From PHAA01 sp964584415 (GTDB taxonomy: Bacteria > Bacillota > Syntrophomonadia > Syntrophomonadales > Syntrophomonadaceae), in the NCBI GenBank assembly GCA_964584415.1, contig CAZOZX010000021.1, positions 1-24,536 of the forward strand: a stretch of 24,536 nucleotides of DNA, in the 5' to 3' direction. The translations under genes were made by a program, and so were the position numbers. Numbering within the stretch: the first letter of the stretch is position 1; each line of letters starts with the position of its first letter. The notes under the pieces were generated by a model that was not told the origin of the DNA, searched no databases, and worked only from the letters and a program-made list of their open reading frames with translations. Below are positions 22,856 through 24,536 of the stretch, piece after piece.

Positions 22856-23512
22856 ATGAAGATTGCGATCGACGGACCAGCGGGGGCTGGGAAAAGCACC
22901 CTGGCCCGGGCACTCGCTACCCGATTGGGGTATATATATATAGATACTGGTGCCATGTATAGGGCCTTAACCTGGAAAGCTCTCCAGGCGGGAATTGATT
23001 TAGATAATTCATTAGCGTTGACCGATCTAGCTGATCTTCTGGAGTTTTCTTTTATAAAAAAGGGTTCGGGACAGAGAATAATTTGCCAGGGAGAGGATCT
23101 AACCGAAATAATCCGCTCCCCCCAGGTCAATAATGCTGTATCAAAGGTAGCTTCCCATCCTGGAGTCCGCGCAATAATGGTTAGAAAGCAGCAAGGGATG
23201 GCGCAAAACGGCAAGGTAGTTATGGATGGACGAGATATAGGTGAACAGGTTTTGCCAGACGCGGAGTTCAAGTTTTTTTTAACAGCTGATTTGGAAAAGC
23301 GGGTAGAACGAAGATTATTGGAGATGCAAAATCAAGGCTATGCGGTAGATGGGAAATCTGTATTTTCTGATATGCTTAACCGGGATCAAATGGATGCTGC
23401 CAGGCCGGTAGGAGCTTTGAAGATATTACCTGATTCTATTGTGATTGATACATCGGTACAAAATGCCGATGAAGTTTTGACTCAGATTCTCTCAATTATT
23501 GGGGGGAATTGA
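22856..23512 (+). CDS. cmk: Cytidylate kinase
   Basis: A 218-residue nucleoside monophosphate kinase that makes CDP and dCDP from CMP and dCMP with ATP. The P-loop is GPAGAGKST (7-15), followed by IDTGAMYRALTWKAL, RSPQVNNAVSKVASHPGVR, the MDGRDIGEQVLPDAEFKFFLTA block with the CMP-binding arginine and aspartate, and a lid segment with RRLLEMQNQGY and NRDQMDAARPVGAL. Length is normal. The ATG is preceded by AGGTAAGG. Its TGA directly abuts the ATG of plsC, so the two are co-translated. CDP from this enzyme also feeds CDP-diacylglycerol synthesis, which may explain the pairing with plsC. Confidence 0.96.
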   Translation: MKIAIDGPAGAGKSTLARALATRLGYIYIDTGAMYRALTWKALQAGIDLDNSLALTDLADLLEFSFIKKGSGQRIICQGEDLTEIIRSPQVNNAVSKVASHPGVRAIMVRKQQGMAQNGKVVMDGRDIGEQVLPDAEFKFFLTADLEKRVERRLLEMQNQGYAVDGKSVFSDMLNRDQMDAARPVGALKILPDSIVIDTSVQNADEVLTQILSIIGGN

Positions 23513-24100
23513 ATGTTCTACTCCGTTGTTAGGTCTATAGCTCGGCTGCTGTTCGTGTTCCTAAGGTTAAAGACCGAGGGAATGGATAATATACCGACAT
23601 CAGGGGCGGTAATTATTGCCCCTAACCATGTCAGCAATTGGGACCCGATTGTGGTAGGAATAGCGATGAGGCGGCCAGTTTATTTTATGGCTAAGGCACC
23701 TCTTTTCAAATATTCATTTAGCAATTATGTATTCAGAAAACTGAATGCTTTTCCAGTAAAGGCCGAGTACGCAGACCGTCAAGCAATTAAGTCCGCCCTC
23801 CAGGTTCTGAAGGAAGGGAAAGTGCTGGGGATATTTCCGCAAGGGACGAGGAGTAAATCCGGGGATGCCAAGGCTCAGGCAGGGATAGTAATGATCGCTT
23901 TAAAATCAGGCGCCCCAATAATACCTGTAGCATGTTTGGGTACGGGACGTTTTTTTCCTTGCGGCTGGATTCATCCGCTGATAGTTAGAGCCGGTAAGCC
24001 TATCTATGTGGATAGCAAAGGGCAAAGGATAGGTTCAGCTGGTATGGAAAAGATAAGTGAAGAAGTTATGAACAAAATAAATGATCTATTAGCAAAATGA
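23513..24100 (+). CDS. plsC: 1-acyl-glycerol-3-phosphate acyltransferase (PlsC family)
   Basis: A 195-residue membrane-associated acyltransferase that adds the second acyl chain to lysophosphatidic acid. The HX4D motif is NHVSNWDP (H39, D44). The second motif reads FPQGTRS at 108-114, with glutamine Q110 where FPEGTRS is usual. PIIPVACLGTG is the conserved strand after it. The N-terminus (about 1-20) is a hydrophobic, membrane-binding helix. A GGGGGG run six bases before the ATG, inside the end of cmk, is the ribosome site. It links the fatty acid pathway of this window to phospholipid. The E-to-Q change may affect glycerol phosphate binding, but related short clostridial proteins seem to share it. 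Confidence 0.9.
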   Translation: MFYSVVRSIARLLFVFLRLKTEGMDNIPTSGAVIIAPNHVSNWDPIVVGIAMRRPVYFMAKAPLFKYSFSNYVFRKLNAFPVKAEYADRQAIKSALQVLKEGKVLGIFPQGTRSKSGDAKAQAGIVMIALKSGAPIIPVACLGTGRFFPCGWIHPLIVRAGKPIYVDSKGQRIGSAGMEKISEEVMNKINDLLAK

Positions 24101-24110
24101 AGCAGGATCT

Positions 24111-24124
24111 TTAAGCTAGCTTAA
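24111..24124. repeat. 14-bp perfect palindrome TTAAGCTAGCTTAA
   Basis: A loopless palindrome in the 57-base gap between plsC and ispH. It has no T tail, so it is not a standard terminator, and it may be a protein site. Confidence 0.45.
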
Positions 24125-24157
24125 CAAATATCAATAATCATTGCCGGGGTGTAAGAA

Positions 24158-24536
24158 TTGCAAATAATACTGGCCAACAAAGCTGGATTTTGTTCCGGCG
24201 TTAGGAGAGCCTTCAAAATAGCAGAAGAGACTAGCCTCGATGATAAAAAATGGTGTACGCTAGGGCCTCTGGTTCATAACCATGAAGTAGTACACTACTT
24301 TGTTTCCCGCGGGATTCCCCCCATTAATAACATTGATGAAATCAATACCGATGGAGTAATAATAAGGACCCATGGGGTATCTCCAGATGTCCAATCTCAA
24401 CTGGCAGCTGAAACGCTTCTAATAAAGGATGCTACTTGCCCACTGGTAAGAAGGATACATGAAGTCGCTCAATTACTTATTAGTGAGGATTATGATATAA
24501 TAATTTTTGGGGATGAGGAACATCCCGAGGTTAAGG
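24158..24536 (+). CDS. ispH: 4-hydroxy-3-methylbut-2-enyl diphosphate reductase, N-terminal part (cut by window edge)
   Basis: The frame is open to the right edge; 126 residues are visible. They contain the first Fe-S cysteine C12 in AGFCSGVRRA, the substrate histidine H41 in GPLVHNHEVV, THGVSPDV (H72), the second cluster cysteine C94 in DATCPLV, and EEHPEV. This enzyme makes isopentenyl and dimethylallyl diphosphate at the end of the MEP isoprenoid pathway, and needs a 4Fe-4S cluster. The start is a TTG at 24158, six bases after GGGGTG; the in-frame GTG three codons earlier is followed at once by a stop. In many Clostridia this gene follows cmk and plsC and may be fused to or followed by the S1 protein gene; that part is outside the window. 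Confidence 0.93.
   Translation, partial: MQIILANKAGFCSGVRRAFKIAEETSLDDKKWCTLGPLVHNHEVVHYFVSRGIPPINNIDEINTDGVIIRTHGVSPDVQSQLAAETLLIKDATCPLVRRIHEVAQLLISEDYDIIIFGDEEHPEVK

Overview
The window looks like a piece of chromosome from an anaerobic, low-to-mid GC Clostridia-type Firmicute. The gene set fits a syntrophic, Syntrophomonas-like lineage, but that placement is inferred from gene content and style and no search was run. Clues are a FabK-type enoyl reductase inside the fatty acid operon, an ASKHA/DUF4445 corrinoid-activation protein, rubrerythrin, a two-gene SufC/SufB-like (SmsCB-type) system, pyruvoyl-dependent arginine decarboxylase, strong GGAGG ribosome sites, several TTG starts, and the cmk-plsC-ispH order. 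No mobile element genes, CRISPR array, rRNA or tRNA were seen.

Layout. 1-2536 (+): the tail of a DUF4445 protein, a PHP-domain phosphoesterase, a CaCA-family cation antiporter and a YlbF-family protein. 2537-2762: a repeat-rich control region for gdhA. 2763-5318 (+): NADP-type glutamate dehydrogenase with a strong terminator, then a PrsA-like foldase lipoprotein. 5405-6520 (-): a FabK-like/nitronate monooxygenase flavoprotein. It is divergent from the main operon at 6826-14225 (+), which holds fabH-fabK-fabD-fabG-acpP-fabF-fabZ-accD-accA. That operon is tightly packed or overlapping through most of its length, starts from a near-consensus promoter and ends at a strong terminator. 14434-17016 (+): sufC-sufB-like and a translationally coupled LysR regulator. 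17158-18512 (+): pyruvoyl arginine decarboxylase and an aminopropyltransferase, closed by a bidirectional terminator. 18583-21389 (-): trkA-trkH potassium uptake. 21661-22674 (-): rubrerythrin and an unknown 145-residue protein. 22856-24536 (+): cmk, plsC and the start of ispH.

How it works together. The main block supplies type II fatty acid synthesis: malonyl-CoA carboxyltransferase subunits, malonyl transfer to ACP, initiation, elongation, and the complete reduction-dehydration cycle. The biotin carrier and biotin carboxylase (accB, accC) are not here. PlsC at the right end uses the acyl chains for phospholipid. The other units are Fe-S assembly, polyamine synthesis, potassium uptake and oxidative protection.

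Most of the window is ordinary core metabolism. The parts that known genes do not explain are regulatory: a 143-bp segment with 11-bp inverted ends and two 19-bp direct repeats in front of gdhA, and a 10-bp palindrome in those repeats that recurs in the fab operon leader.
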